This document shows positions 1 through 8,733 of a stretch of DNA of 64,000 nt, one piece after another. Where the stretch lies: NCBI RefSeq assembly GCF_011927795.1, contig NZ_JAATJJ010000001.1, positions 1-64,000 of the forward strand, read 5' to 3'. A program made the translations under genes and the position numbers. The stretch is from Saonia flava (lineage in GTDB: Bacteria > Bacteroidota > Bacteroidia > Flavobacteriales > Flavobacteriaceae). Each line of letters opens with the position of its first letter. The stretch's first letter is position 1. The notes beneath the pieces are model-generated. The model did no database searches and was not told where the DNA came from. It saw only the letters and a program-made list of their open reading frames with translations.

Positions 1-50
1 TGCGCCGATGGTACTGCCCCACAAGGGTGGGAGAGTAGGCCGCCGCCTTT
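1..50 (+). rRNA. rrf: 5S ribosomal RNA, 3' end only (partial)
   Basis: The first ~50 bases match the 3' part of a bacterial 5S rRNA: the GCGCCGATGGTACTGC segment, a short hairpin, GGGAGAGTAGG, and the closing GCCGCC strand that would pair with the 5' end lying outside the window. It is followed directly by a strong terminator. The window therefore begins at the downstream edge of an rRNA operon. The exact 3' end (47-52) is uncertain. Confidence 0.9.
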
Positions 51-55
51 CTTGA

Positions 56-87
56 AAGCCCCTTACACATGTAAGGGGCTTTTTTTA
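56..87 (+). terminator. Rho-independent terminator of the rRNA operon
   Basis: An 11-bp perfect stem (AAGCCCCTTAC with GTAAGGGGCTT) around a 4-nt loop is followed by a run of T. It lies immediately after the 5S rRNA end, so it is the likely transcription end of the rRNA operon. Confidence 0.92.
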
Positions 88-236
88 TGCACTATTTTTT
101 AGATTTTTTTGAGGGAAAGAATTTAGGTGGTCGATAATGGATGGGCCACGTCCTGTATTGGTCTTAGATAAATGTACTGCCAATTCTTGGTCTATATAAA
201 ATAAAGGTCTCTATTCTAATATGATAGAACTTTCGT

Positions 237-908
237 TTATAAAAAATAAGCGGTAACCACACCTAACACAATAACGACCAATTTACTAAGATTAAATGTG
301 TGCCCCTCAGAACTTTCGAACAAAATTACTGTAGAAATATGCAAAAACACTCCTACCACCAAGCCTGTAATTAAAGATTCATACTTTATTAAGAAATCTA
401 AATTAGAAGCTAAATAAGTTCCTAATGGAGTCATTAATGAGAATAGAAAGATAAATATAAAAGCTCTTGATAGCTTTATATTGGAGCCAACCAAAAAAAT
501 ACTTAAAATTATGGCGATAGGTATCTTATGTACTAAAATCCCATAAATGATAGTTTCATGTTTTTCAATAGGAAAACCTTCCAATAAGGAGTGAATAGAT
601 AGACTAATCAGAAGTAGAACGGGAAAATTATTCGCATTCTTATCTAAATGCACATGTCCATGTTCTGCACCTTTTGAAAAGAATTCAAGAAAAATTTGAA
701 GCAGAATTCCTAGCATTATAAATACTCCAACAATTTTTGTGTTGGAATCTTGGTAAACTTCTGGAAAAAGTTCAAAAATGGTTAAGGCCAGTAAGAAGGA
801 ACCACTAAACGCCAGAAGTAATTTAACTCCGGATTTACTCTTTGGTTTGATTATGATTACAAAGGCAAAACTTAACAATACAGCTAGTATAGGTAATAAG
901 TAAATCAT
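237..908 (-). CDS. ZIP family metal (zinc/iron) transporter
   Basis: A 223-residue protein of almost only membrane segments. It carries the two ZIP-family metal-site helices: HSLLEG (residues 106-111, TM4) and HKIP (127-130, TM5). A short His-rich loop (HGHVH, 85-89) precedes TM4, as is usual in ZIP carriers. The family moves zinc or other divalent cations into the cytoplasm. The gene stands alone between the rRNA operon and a divergent methyltransferase gene. Substrate cannot be told from sequence. Family assignment is firm. Confidence 0.88.
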   Translation of the reverse strand: MIYLLPILAVLLSFAFVIIIKPKSKSGVKLLLAFSGSFLLALTIFELFPEVYQDSNTKIVGVFIMLGILLQIFLEFFSKGAEHGHVHLDKNANNFPVLLLISLSIHSLLEGFPIEKHETIIYGILVHKIPIAIILSIFLVGSNIKLSRAFIFIFLFSLMTPLGTYLASNLDFLIKYESLITGLVVGVFLHISTVILFESSEGHTFNLSKLVVIVLGVVTAYFL

Positions 909-997
909 CTATTTATCGTAGAAAAATTGGTTGTTTTTTGGAAGGTATGCATAAGGGTTAAAATTAATGTATTTTTGCCGTATTCTTAAAATTGACA

Positions 998-2161
998 ATG
1001 GGAAATAATTATAAAATGGTAGCTAAAACCCTTTTTGGGTTTGAGGAAATACTGGCAAAGGAACTACGGAATCTTGGGGCTGGGAATGTTAAAGAGGGAG
1101 TTAGAAGCGTTTCTTTTGATGGAGATACTGGCTTTATGTACAAAGCAAATCTATGTTTAAGAACTGCTATTAAAATTATTAAGCCCATTCATTCTTTTCA
1201 AGTAAGAAATGAGGATGATTTATATAGAAAAATGTATACCATCAATTGGGAAGAATATATTACTCCTGATATCACATTTGCCATTGATACTACGGTCAAC
1301 TCGGATAATTTTACCCATTCACTATATGTGTCCCAAAAATCAAAAGATGCCATTGTAGATAAAATTAGGGACATTAAGGGAATTAGACCCAATGTTGATG
1401 TTAAAGACCCAGACTTACGCCTAAACATTCACATACAAAAAGAGCAATGTAATGTATCGTTGGATTCATCAGGTAGGTCACTGCATCAACGTGGTTATAG
1501 AATTGCCACCAATATAGCACCTATCAATGAGGTTTTGGCCTCTGGACTTTTATTGTTAAGTGGTTGGGACGGAAGGAGCGATTTTATTGATCCAATGTGT
1601 GGTAGTGGTACATTTTTGACAGAGGCTGCCATGATTGCCTGCAATATCCCTGCAAATATCAATAGAAAAGGATTTGCATTTGAAAAGTGGGCTGATTTTG
1701 ATGAAGAATTGTATGACAAAATAGTTGCTGCCAGCTTAAATAAAACTAGAGAATTTCATCATAAAATTATTGGATATGATAAGGCACCTTCAGCTGTAAG
1801 GAAGGCCATAGAAAATATAGAAAATGCCAATCTATCTGAGTATATAAACGTAGAAAGAAAAAACTTTTTCAAAACACTAAAACCTACAGAAAATCATTTG
1901 CACATGGTTTTTAACCCACCCTATGGCGAACGTTTAAATATTGAAATGGAAGAGTTTTACTCTTCTATTGGAGATACCTTAAAGCAAAACTACCCAGGTA
2001 CGGAGGCTTGGTTAATCACCTCAAATTTGGAAGCATTAAAACATGTAGGACTAAGACCTTCAAGAAAAATTAAAGTTTTTAATAGCCATTTGGAATCTCG
2101 CTTGGTAAAGTATGATATTTATGAAGGAAGTAAAAAAGCATCTAAGAACCGCAAGGAATAG
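998..2161 (+). CDS. THUMP-domain class I SAM-dependent RNA methyltransferase (RlmL N-terminal-type)
   Basis: 387 residues from the ATG at 998; a TTG two codons upstream is also in frame but is less likely. An N-terminal ferredoxin-like and THUMP RNA-binding region (about 1-165) precedes a Rossmann methyltransferase domain with the SAM loop DPMCGSGTF (about 198-206) and the base-flipping motif NPPYGER near residue 306. NPPY is typical of guanine-N2 methyltransferases. The protein corresponds to the N-terminal half of E. coli RlmL (23S m2G2445), without the RlmK half. A TATTTTTG -7-like element lies at 970-977. Exact target base is inferred. Confidence 0.88.
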   Translation: MGNNYKMVAKTLFGFEEILAKELRNLGAGNVKEGVRSVSFDGDTGFMYKANLCLRTAIKIIKPIHSFQVRNEDDLYRKMYTINWEEYITPDITFAIDTTVNSDNFTHSLYVSQKSKDAIVDKIRDIKGIRPNVDVKDPDLRLNIHIQKEQCNVSLDSSGRSLHQRGYRIATNIAPINEVLASGLLLLSGWDGRSDFIDPMCGSGTFLTEAAMIACNIPANINRKGFAFEKWADFDEELYDKIVAASLNKTREFHHKIIGYDKAPSAVRKAIENIENANLSEYINVERKNFFKTLKPTENHLHMVFNPPYGERLNIEMEEFYSSIGDTLKQNYPGTEAWLITSNLEALKHVGLRPSRKIKVFNSHLESRLVKYDIYEGSKKASKNRKE

Positions 2162-2279
2162 GCTACTTAAAATCATCCGTATTTCTTATAATATAACTTG
2201 AATAGTTTTGAATAATATAGTTTAATATATTCTATTAATTATCTCATATCATTGTTTTAAACTTAAATATTTTTAAGCA

Positions 2280-3236
2280 ATGAAATTAAAGAGAATCCTC
2301 ACTTTTTCAAATATTATATTCTTTACCACAGTTGTACTACTACTTTTTTCAATTAAAACTTATGCCCAATGGTCTTATGGAATGGAGGTTTCGCCACGTC
2401 AAAGTCCTGATAAAAAACTTTTTCATAAAATAGGGTATACCGATATAGAAATTAAGTACGGAAGTCCATCAGTAAAAGGAAGAAAGGTTTGGGGAGAGCT
2501 TGTTCCTTACGACAAAGTATGGAGAGCAGGTGCCAACAATGCTACAGTAATTGAATTTGGTGAAGATGTGGAAATTAATGGTAAAGCCTTGGCTGCAGGT
2601 AAATACGGTTTTTTTATTCTTCCAATGGATAATGACCGTTGGGATATTATATTCAATAAGGTATATGATCAATGGGGTTCTTTTAGATATGATGAAAAAG
2701 AGGATGTACTACGTGTTCAAACTCTACCTGTTGAATCTAAATTCACTGAAGATTTAACCTATTCAGTTGAAAGTAAAGGTCCAGAGTATGGTATCATTTA
2801 TATTAACTGGGAACGATATAAAATTGGATTTGAAGTTAAAACAAACCATTTGTCACACATTGAAATGGTTTTGACCAAGAGTTATAGAAAGGCCGACCCG
2901 ATTCTTAAATGGGTTTGTTATGTGGAGGGGGCAGATTATTTATTGAAGCACAATGCTAAATTGGATTTGGCAATTAAATGGATAAATCAGAGTGAAAAGG
3001 AAGTCCTGGCTCTTAAACAGGAATGGAATCCAAAATATACTTCTAAAGAGTTTGTTATGGGAAATATGTACTGGATAAAAGCTAGACTTTTGGCCATTAA
3101 GTGTGATTTCAAAGGAGCTTTGGAGGCCGCAGATAAAATGAAAATGCTTAAAGCTGGATTTCTGTATTACCCTACATTTAAGGACAATATGAAGATTGAT
3201 GAAACTATAGCAAATTGGGAGAATGGCAAAAATTAA
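2280..3236 (+). CDS. DUF2911 domain protein, exported
   Basis: 318 residues with a signal peptide ending TYA before a Gln. Residues about 40-190 match the DUF2911 pattern: a segment on sequential Tyr/Ile residues, then SVKGRKVWG, LVPYDKVWRAGANNAT and GKYGFFILP. The last ~100 residues are helical and TPR-like. DUF2911 proteins are common exported Bacteroidota proteins of unknown function. The gene is monocistronic in appearance, with a 118-bp AT-rich gap before it. No function is claimed. Confidence 0.85.
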   Translation: MKLKRILTFSNIIFFTTVVLLLFSIKTYAQWSYGMEVSPRQSPDKKLFHKIGYTDIEIKYGSPSVKGRKVWGELVPYDKVWRAGANNATVIEFGEDVEINGKALAAGKYGFFILPMDNDRWDIIFNKVYDQWGSFRYDEKEDVLRVQTLPVESKFTEDLTYSVESKGPEYGIIYINWERYKIGFEVKTNHLSHIEMVLTKSYRKADPILKWVCYVEGADYLLKHNAKLDLAIKWINQSEKEVLALKQEWNPKYTSKEFVMGNMYWIKARLLAIKCDFKGALEAADKMKMLKAGFLYYPTFKDNMKIDETIANWENGKN

Positions 3237-3246
3237 AGTGCTGTAG

Positions 3247-4599
3247 TTAGTTAATTCCTAGGGCCTGTGTAAACTCCCATATTTTGTTAAAAGCCATAGT
3301 CATTTCAGCTTTGTTGAAATTTCCATGTTTTTTTCCTTCAATAGTTAGAAACTCGTTTCTTAAACCCATTTCGTTTAACTTTTTATGAAGTAGAACAGAT
3401 TGCTCATAATGTGCAGAAACATCCAAATCTCCATGAATGGATAGGATAGGAACTGAGTTTTGTGTTAAATATGAAATTGGAGAGCACATTTTTAAATATT
3501 TTTCAGAATTAGCAGCATTACCTGTTACTTGTCTTATACGGTCTTCATCCCAGTTTTTTGAATCTATATAAATGTCTGTAACTCCAAACCAATTAACAAT
3601 ACCTGCGACGCTTAGTATTTTGCCAGTTTTTGGCATTTGAAAATCGAGGTCCTCGCTTATTAAACCAGTCATTAATGCTAAATGACCACCTGCAGACTCT
3701 CCCGACACTATAATTTTTGAGGTATCAAACTTATATTTATCACTGTTATCATAAATCCAGTTAAGGGCAGATCTGGAATCACTAATACAGCCTGCTAAAT
3801 CCGTTTGGTCCAAAAGACGATAATTTGCGGTTACCACACACCAGCCTTGTTGTACAAAGGGCATTAGGAATAGGGAACGAGATATTTTATCTCCACTTGT
3901 CCAACCACCTCCATGTAAAAATAATAGAGTAGGTTTTTTATCTTCGGAATACTTAATCCAAGGTGGACCACCTAATCTAATTGCAGGAACATATAGGTCC
4001 AATTCTAGACTCTTACCATCTATATTTAAGTATTCTATATTTGAGATAACTTGATGTTCAGAAAAAAGCCCTGATACCTGATTAATTTTTGGGGCTACTT
4101 GTTGTTTTTTAACCACATTGAATTGGGTGCTTAAGTATATTTGCTTCCAATTACCATCATTATAATCACCTACTTTAAAATTATAGGTCGAATCATTTAC
4201 ATATTCCCACATATCCGTAACAACGGAATCCCCATAATCATATGTATAAACTATGTTCTTTCCTTGGGAAGAAACTTCCCCTTCTGTAAGCCCACCAAAA
4301 ACATCAAATTCCCAAAATTTTATTTGCCCCGCTTCCTTGTCAAATCTTTTTATTCCGTGATTTCTTAAACCTATTTTGGTTTGCTCTTTATTTATAAATC
4401 CCTTGGAACTGGCTACCACTATAGTGCCCTCCAATGAATATTTAAACTCTATTTCTTGCTTGAATATACTTCCATCTTCCCAGTTTCCATCGGCTTCCCA
4501 AGTTTTCCCAACTAGATTATCAAATAAAGACAATTGTGAGTTTTGTCCATTTATAAATAAAGGAAGTAGAATAAGGATTACAAATATATTAGTTTTCAT
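3247..4599 (-). CDS. Exported alpha/beta hydrolase (BD-FAE-like carboxylesterase) with N-terminal lipocalin-like domain
   Basis: 450 residues. A signal peptide is followed by a ~140-residue beta-rich domain containing FDNLVGKTWEADGNW, which resembles lipocalin/DUF1579-like domains. The C-terminal alpha/beta hydrolase has an oxyanion HGGGW loop, the nucleophile elbow GESAGG, a candidate Asp in HGDLD and a terminal His in KKHGNF, so the triad appears complete. The BD-FAE/esterase-lipase group cleaves ester bonds, often in carbohydrate esters. Convergent with the DUF2911 gene (10-bp gap). Substrate unknown. Confidence 0.85.
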   Translation of the reverse strand: MKTNIFVILILLPLFINGQNSQLSLFDNLVGKTWEADGNWEDGSIFKQEIEFKYSLEGTIVVASSKGFINKEQTKIGLRNHGIKRFDKEAGQIKFWEFDVFGGLTEGEVSSQGKNIVYTYDYGDSVVTDMWEYVNDSTYNFKVGDYNDGNWKQIYLSTQFNVVKKQQVAPKINQVSGLFSEHQVISNIEYLNIDGKSLELDLYVPAIRLGGPPWIKYSEDKKPTLLFLHGGGWTSGDKISRSLFLMPFVQQGWCVVTANYRLLDQTDLAGCISDSRSALNWIYDNSDKYKFDTSKIIVSGESAGGHLALMTGLISEDLDFQMPKTGKILSVAGIVNWFGVTDIYIDSKNWDEDRIRQVTGNAANSEKYLKMCSPISYLTQNSVPILSIHGDLDVSAHYEQSVLLHKKLNEMGLRNEFLTIEGKKHGNFNKAEMTMAFNKIWEFTQALGIN

Positions 4600-4715
4600 A
4601 CTTTATAGGCATTGATGATTTTTATCTTATCAAGATACCTTTAAATAAACAAAATGAATATATCAGTATTGATATTAGTACAAGATATAATTTAGATTAA
4701 AGCAGCAAAAATATT

Positions 4716-5465
4716 TTATTTACCTTCTTGCGGTTCTTCCTTTTTCTTTTTGGCCTTTTTATAGAGTGGCAAAAAATAGGTGATAGAGTAATTGTAACCT
4801 ACGCCAAAGTTACTGCCATCTGTAATTCTATTAAATCCAGGAATCCAAAGGTTTGGAAATTTATCAGATTCCTTGTTGGAGACCAAGTACCCCATACGAA
4901 CACTACCTCCGAGATAAATGTTGGCAAAAAGCTCTGCTTTAATTCCTAGAACAAATTCTAACCAACTGGCATTAAGTCCGCTAAATTCTTCACTATCTTC
5001 TATACCCGAAGCAAAATCATTTGAACTCCAATACCTATTACTGTCATATATCTGATAATTATTTAGGGTTTGGCTAAAAGAGCTAAAAGCATAGCGCCCC
5101 CCAATATGAATGGAATTGTCCATACCGTACCAATTCTCATATGTGTTGTAATCTATTCCAAACTTAAGATAACTTCCAACTGTTGTAAAATTGTATAGGT
5201 CTTCTTGAGATGTTTTTTCTTCATTTCCCAATTCTGCCGCCAAATATAGTTTATAAGTTAATCTATAATCTCCAACCAGTTCTAAACCAGTATAGTCATC
5301 ATTTAAAAAAGACAGGACAATTCTACTTAAATCTACCCCAGCTCTAATTCCATATTGCTGTTTGTGGACTATGGTGTCCTTGGGTTGTAAATCTATAGAC
5401 TCACTTTGGGCATGCCCTAAACCAAAATGCAGAACAAAAAAAAGACTAATGATATATTTTAACAT
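4716..5465 (-). CDS. DUF6048 family exported protein
   Basis: 249 residues with a signal peptide ending GHA before Gln. The rest is beta-rich with alternating aromatic residues, plus a Lys/Glu tail, and looks like a small outer-membrane beta-barrel. It matches DUF6048 proteins that sit beside rlmD and a DUF6452 gene in Flavobacteriaceae. Its start overlaps the end of the DUF6452 gene by 20 bp, so the two are probably translated from one mRNA. Function unknown. Confidence 0.8.
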   Translation of the reverse strand: MLKYIISLFFVLHFGLGHAQSESIDLQPKDTIVHKQQYGIRAGVDLSRIVLSFLNDDYTGLELVGDYRLTYKLYLAAELGNEEKTSQEDLYNFTTVGSYLKFGIDYNTYENWYGMDNSIHIGGRYAFSSFSQTLNNYQIYDSNRYWSSNDFASGIEDSEEFSGLNASWLEFVLGIKAELFANIYLGGSVRMGYLVSNKESDKFPNLWIPGFNRITDGSNFGVGYNYSITYFLPLYKKAKKKKEEPQEGK

Positions 5466-5952
5466 GGGCCGCAGCTTGATTTTCTATTATGGTATCCGCT
5501 ATAATAACATCCTGTATCCATTCATTGGCATCTGGTTCTAGGCCCACACTTAAATTTTCAAAATTGGCGACAAAACCGCATGCTCTTGATACAAATTTCT
5601 TTTTTATGGTATAACTGAAAGTAAGCACATCCCCATTTCCTATTTCATTATTGTCTTCATCATCAGCAGAATCCTTAATTAGGACATAACTGGTGGAAAC
5701 ATCATTGGTTTTTAGCGGTAATCCTATGGAATCCAAATTTGTTCTGTCAGAAATTGTATTTACAGTAAATTCATTATCTATACCCCCCACTCTTAACTTA
5801 GGTACTGCCTTTGCGACTGCGGTATCGGCAATGTTATAAAAGGCAATGACCAATAATGGAGTATCACCATCTACACAGATGTCATCTTTTTCGCAACTGC
5901 CAACAAAAATGATAGTAAGGACTATAAAAAGGGCCATGCTAATTTTCTTCAT
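5446..5952 (-). CDS. DUF6452 family lipoprotein
   Basis: 168 residues with an N-terminal hydrophobic stretch and lipobox ending VGSC (Cys at about residue 20), so it is a predicted lipoprotein. The mature part has the acidic segment DDEDNNE and a beta-rich C-terminus with one internal Cys. It matches the DUF6452 family found next to DUF6048. It follows rlmD by 21 bp on the same strand. Function unknown; the lipoprotein/barrel pairing suggests an envelope partnership (inference). Confidence 0.78.
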   Translation of the reverse strand: MKKISMALFIVLTIIFVGSCEKDDICVDGDTPLLVIAFYNIADTAVAKAVPKLRVGGIDNEFTVNTISDRTNLDSIGLPLKTNDVSTSYVLIKDSADDEDNNEIGNGDVLTFSYTIKKKFVSRACGFVANFENLSVGLEPDANEWIQDVIIADTIIENQAAAHVKIYH

Positions 5953-5973
5953 AAGGGAATTGGGAAAAGCAGT

Positions 5974-7389
5974 TTATGATTTTCTTTTTTTCAAAAGTAC
6001 AACATTTTCAACATGGTGAGTTTGGGGAAACATATCAACAGCTTGACATTTTTCGATACTGTACATATGGTTCATTAATGCCAAATCTCTTGCCTGCGTT
6101 GCACTGTTGCAACTTACGTAAACTATTTTTTCTGGTGCTATATTTAATATTTGATTAACAACATCTTTATGCATACCATCCCTTGGAGGATCAGTAATTA
6201 CTACATCAGGAACACCATTTGTATCTATAAAATATTCATTAAAAACATTTTTCATGTCTCCAACAAAAAATTCAACATTATCAATTTTATTTAATACTGC
6301 ATTTGCCTTGGCATCATTTATAGCCTCTGGGACCGCTTCTATACCTACAACTTTTTTTGCCTTTTTAGAAACAAATTGTGCAATGGTTCCTGTACCTGTA
6401 TATAAATCGTAAACTAATTCTTCTCCTGTTAATTCAGCAAAATCTCGGGTTATCTTATACAGTTCGTAGGCTTGTTCCGAGTTGGTCTGATAAAAAGATT
6501 TAGCATTTATTTTAAAGCGTAATCCTTCCATTTCCTCAAAAATATGATCTTTACCTGCATAGCACTTTACCTCTTGGTCATATATGGTATCGTTTTGTTT
6601 TTGATTGATGACATATAGAAGTGAAGTAATTTCAGGAAATAAGGTTCTTAAATGTTCCAATAACAAAATTCTTTTGGCTTCATCATTTTCATAAAATTGA
6701 ACAAGAACCATAATTTCTCCAATGGAAGTTGTCCTAATCATTAACGTTCTAAGCTGCCCAATTTGGTTTCTGGGGTTAAAGAATGTAATTCCATTTTTAA
6801 TTGAAAAATCTTTGGTTTCCAATCTAATTGCGTTGGATGGATCCTCTTGAAGGTGACATTTCTTTATATCCAATATTTTATCCCACATACCAGGAATATG
6901 GAAACCCAATGCATTTTTATTTGTAATTTCTTTGTCTGAATTTATTTCGTCCAAGGTCAACCAACGGCTATCAGAAAAAGAAAATTCCATTTTATTTCGG
7001 TAGAAATATTGCTTCTTGGAGCCTAGAATAGGAGATACTTTTGGCAACTCTAAATGCCCTATTCTAACTAAGTTGTTCTCAACTTCTTTTTGTTTGTAGA
7101 ATAATTGATGCTCATATCCCATATGTTGCCATTTGCAGCCTCCACAAACTCCAAAATGCTCACAAACCGGTTCTACTCGCTTGTCTGACAAAGTATGAAA
7201 GGTGGTAGCGATACCCTCAAAATATGCTTTTCGTTTTTTTGTTGTTTGTACATCGACCACATCACCAGGTACTGTATTGGTTAAAAAAATTACTCTACCA
7301 TCTGGAGCTTTGCCCACAGTTTTTCCCTTGGCACCGGCATCCACAACTTCAACATTCTCAAAAACCAGTCTTTTGTTTTTTCTACGCAT
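5974..7389 (-). CDS. rlmD: 23S rRNA (uracil-1939-C5)-methyltransferase RlmD
   Basis: 471 residues from the ATG at 7389. A longer in-frame upstream start (7416) would add nine residues lying over the promoter. An N-terminal TRAM-like domain is followed by the iron-sulfur cysteine cluster CEHFGVCGGC, with a further Cys in KKCHLQ. The C-terminal methyltransferase has YDLYTGTGT (SAM site), ITDPPRDG and the catalytic YVSCNSAT. This is the RumA/RlmD architecture (m5U in 23S rRNA). A TATTTTTG element lies 4 nt before the ATG, so the mRNA may be leaderless. First gene of rlmD-DUF6452-DUF6048. Confidence 0.93.
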   Translation of the reverse strand: MRRKNKRLVFENVEVVDAGAKGKTVGKAPDGRVIFLTNTVPGDVVDVQTTKKRKAYFEGIATTFHTLSDKRVEPVCEHFGVCGGCKWQHMGYEHQLFYKQKEVENNLVRIGHLELPKVSPILGSKKQYFYRNKMEFSFSDSRWLTLDEINSDKEITNKNALGFHIPGMWDKILDIKKCHLQEDPSNAIRLETKDFSIKNGITFFNPRNQIGQLRTLMIRTTSIGEIMVLVQFYENDEAKRILLLEHLRTLFPEITSLLYVINQKQNDTIYDQEVKCYAGKDHIFEEMEGLRFKINAKSFYQTNSEQAYELYKITRDFAELTGEELVYDLYTGTGTIAQFVSKKAKKVVGIEAVPEAINDAKANAVLNKIDNVEFFVGDMKNVFNEYFIDTNGVPDVVITDPPRDGMHKDVVNQILNIAPEKIVYVSCNSATQARDLALMNHMYSIEKCQAVDMFPQTHHVENVVLLKKRKS

Positions 7390-7393
7390 GCCG

Positions 7394-7401
7394 CAAAAAT
7401 A
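7394..7401 (-). promoter_or_regulatory. Candidate -7 element of the rlmD promoter
   Basis: TATTTTTG on the minus strand fits the Bacteroidota -7 consensus TAnnTTTG. It ends 4 nt before the rlmD ATG, which would place transcription start at about the start codon. No clear TTG -33 box is visible at the usual spacing, so this is a partial match only. Confidence 0.5.
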
Positions 7402-7507
7402 GGAATAGGTTTGCATATAGAACAGTTATCTTTAAGATGAACCATAAAAAAGTTAAACATTTTTGAACCTTTTACGTTTTTCTCGTTCTCTATAATAGAA
7501 ACCAAGC

Positions 7508-8047
7508 ATGAAAGACACCCATAAAACATTTGATGGATTATTGGTATTGGAGTATCAATCTGGAAACACGAAGGCCATGTCCTTATTGGTAAAGAGATAT
7601 CATAAAAAATTGTGTGGACATGCTTTTTGGTATACCAAGGACATTGATGTTTCCAAAGATATTGTCCAGGATTCTTGGAAAGTTATCATACAAAAAATGA
7701 ACAGCCTTAAAGAGCCCAATAATTTTGGGAGCTGGGCCACGAAGATTGTCACTAGGAAATCCTTGGATTTTATAAACAAGGAGAATAGAAAAAGGGAGCA
7801 TTTAAAAGGATATTATGAAGCCTCAAAAAATGGTGAGGATAGGCTTGATAAAGAATCTGAAATCAATAAACTTTTACATGCAATTCGCTTGTTGCCCAAA
7901 AACCAACAAATTGTGTTGAAGCTTTTTTATATAGAAGAGTATTCATTGAAAGAGATGAGCAATATTTTGGAAATATCCGTTGTAACAGTTAAATCTAGAC
8001 TGTTCCATGCACGAGAAAAATTAAAAACAATTTTAAAAAAACAATAA
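7508..8047 (+). CDS. ECF-type RNA polymerase sigma factor
   Basis: 179 residues. Region 2 (about 20-85) includes LVKRYHKKLCGHAFWY and DIVQDSWKVI. Region 4 (about 115-175) has LPKNQQIVLKLFYIEEYSLKEMS and the helix-turn-helix SVVTVKSRLFHAREKL. There is no region 1 or 3, so this is a sigma-70 group 4 (ECF) factor. The next gene starts 2 nt after its stop and encodes a small membrane protein, the expected place for an anti-sigma factor. The target regulon is unknown. Confidence 0.9.
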   Translation: MKDTHKTFDGLLVLEYQSGNTKAMSLLVKRYHKKLCGHAFWYTKDIDVSKDIVQDSWKVIIQKMNSLKEPNNFGSWATKIVTRKSLDFINKENRKREHLKGYYEASKNGEDRLDKESEINKLLHAIRLLPKNQQIVLKLFYIEEYSLKEMSNILEISVVTVKSRLFHAREKLKTILKKQ

Positions 8048-8049
8048 AA

Positions 8050-8427
8050 ATGAAGAAAGACATTGAAAAAATAGATGAGTTGATAAAAGAGGCCTTAACC
8101 CAAGAAGAAGCAAAGTTTTATGATGATTTGGGCGAGCAAAATCTTTTTGGAAGACTAGGAGGGGTATTTAAAGGAAAAATGGGCTGGCTGGCAGTAGTAA
8201 TGAACATAGTAAGTGTTGCCTTTTTTGGATTGCTCCTTTTTTGCGCTGTACATTTTGTAGATACAAATGTTACTAATGAGCTAATAGTTTATGGGGCAGG
8301 TGTTTTTATTTCTTTGTTGGCAATGAGCATGATTAAACTATACCTTTGGATGCAAATGGATAAAAATGATATTTTACGAGAATTAAAACGGTTGGAACTC
8401 CAAATATCTGCTTTATCAAATAGGTAA
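8050..8427 (+). CDS. DUF6768 family membrane protein, candidate anti-sigma partner
   Basis: 125 residues: a charged N-terminal cytoplasmic helix (1-45), two membrane helices (about 47-70 and 79-98), and a C-terminal amphipathic helix ending in LKRLELQISALSNR. It matches the DUF6768 family, often encoded directly after ECF sigma genes in Flavobacteriaceae. There is no zinc anti-sigma motif (HxxxCxxC). Translational coupling to the sigma gene suggests it restrains or senses for that factor (inference). A terminator follows. Confidence 0.78.
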   Translation: MKKDIEKIDELIKEALTQEEAKFYDDLGEQNLFGRLGGVFKGKMGWLAVVMNIVSVAFFGLLLFCAVHFVDTNVTNELIVYGAGVFISLLAMSMIKLYLWMQMDKNDILRELKRLELQISALSNR

Positions 8428-8448
8428 GAAAACAAAAAAAATAAAAAA

Positions 8449-8475
8449 AAGCCTTATTCATATAAGGCTTTTTTT
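8449..8475 (+). terminator. Rho-independent terminator after the sigma/DUF6768 pair
   Basis: A 9-bp stem (AAGCCTTAT with ATAAGGCTT) around a 4-nt loop, followed by T residues, 22 bp after the DUF6768 stop codon. It closes the two-gene transcript. Confidence 0.88.
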
Positions 8476-8733
8476 CTTGCATGTAGCAGGGTTAAATATA
8501 TGGGAACCACCAAAATTAATTCTTCTATGTATTTAATTTTTAATCACTTGCTATATATTTGACACTACATTTATTGTTTGGTCACTTTTTATTTCATTTC
8601 TTTTTTAATGAGTGTCAACTGACAATGGAGATGCATGAGATATCATAAAAATTAGTAATTTAGCAGCTCTACAAAGGATGATTTCTCTCCCAAAGAAGGA
8701 ATTGCTATAGTTTTACTTAAATAATTAATAATC
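8476..8733. other. AT-rich intergenic region before rocD; no gene seen
   Basis: About 260 bp without an open frame of note between the terminator and rocD. It contains a TATATTTG (8555-8562) that fits a -7 box but has no TTG at the right spacing, so it is only a weak promoter candidate. No RNA fold or repeat was recognised. Confidence 0.6.

Noticed and set aside
8555-8562. TATATTTG in the rocD upstream gap as a promoter
   Set aside because: No TTG lies 17-20 bp upstream, and the element is 170 bp from rocD; in AT-rich DNA this 5-6 base match arises by chance.
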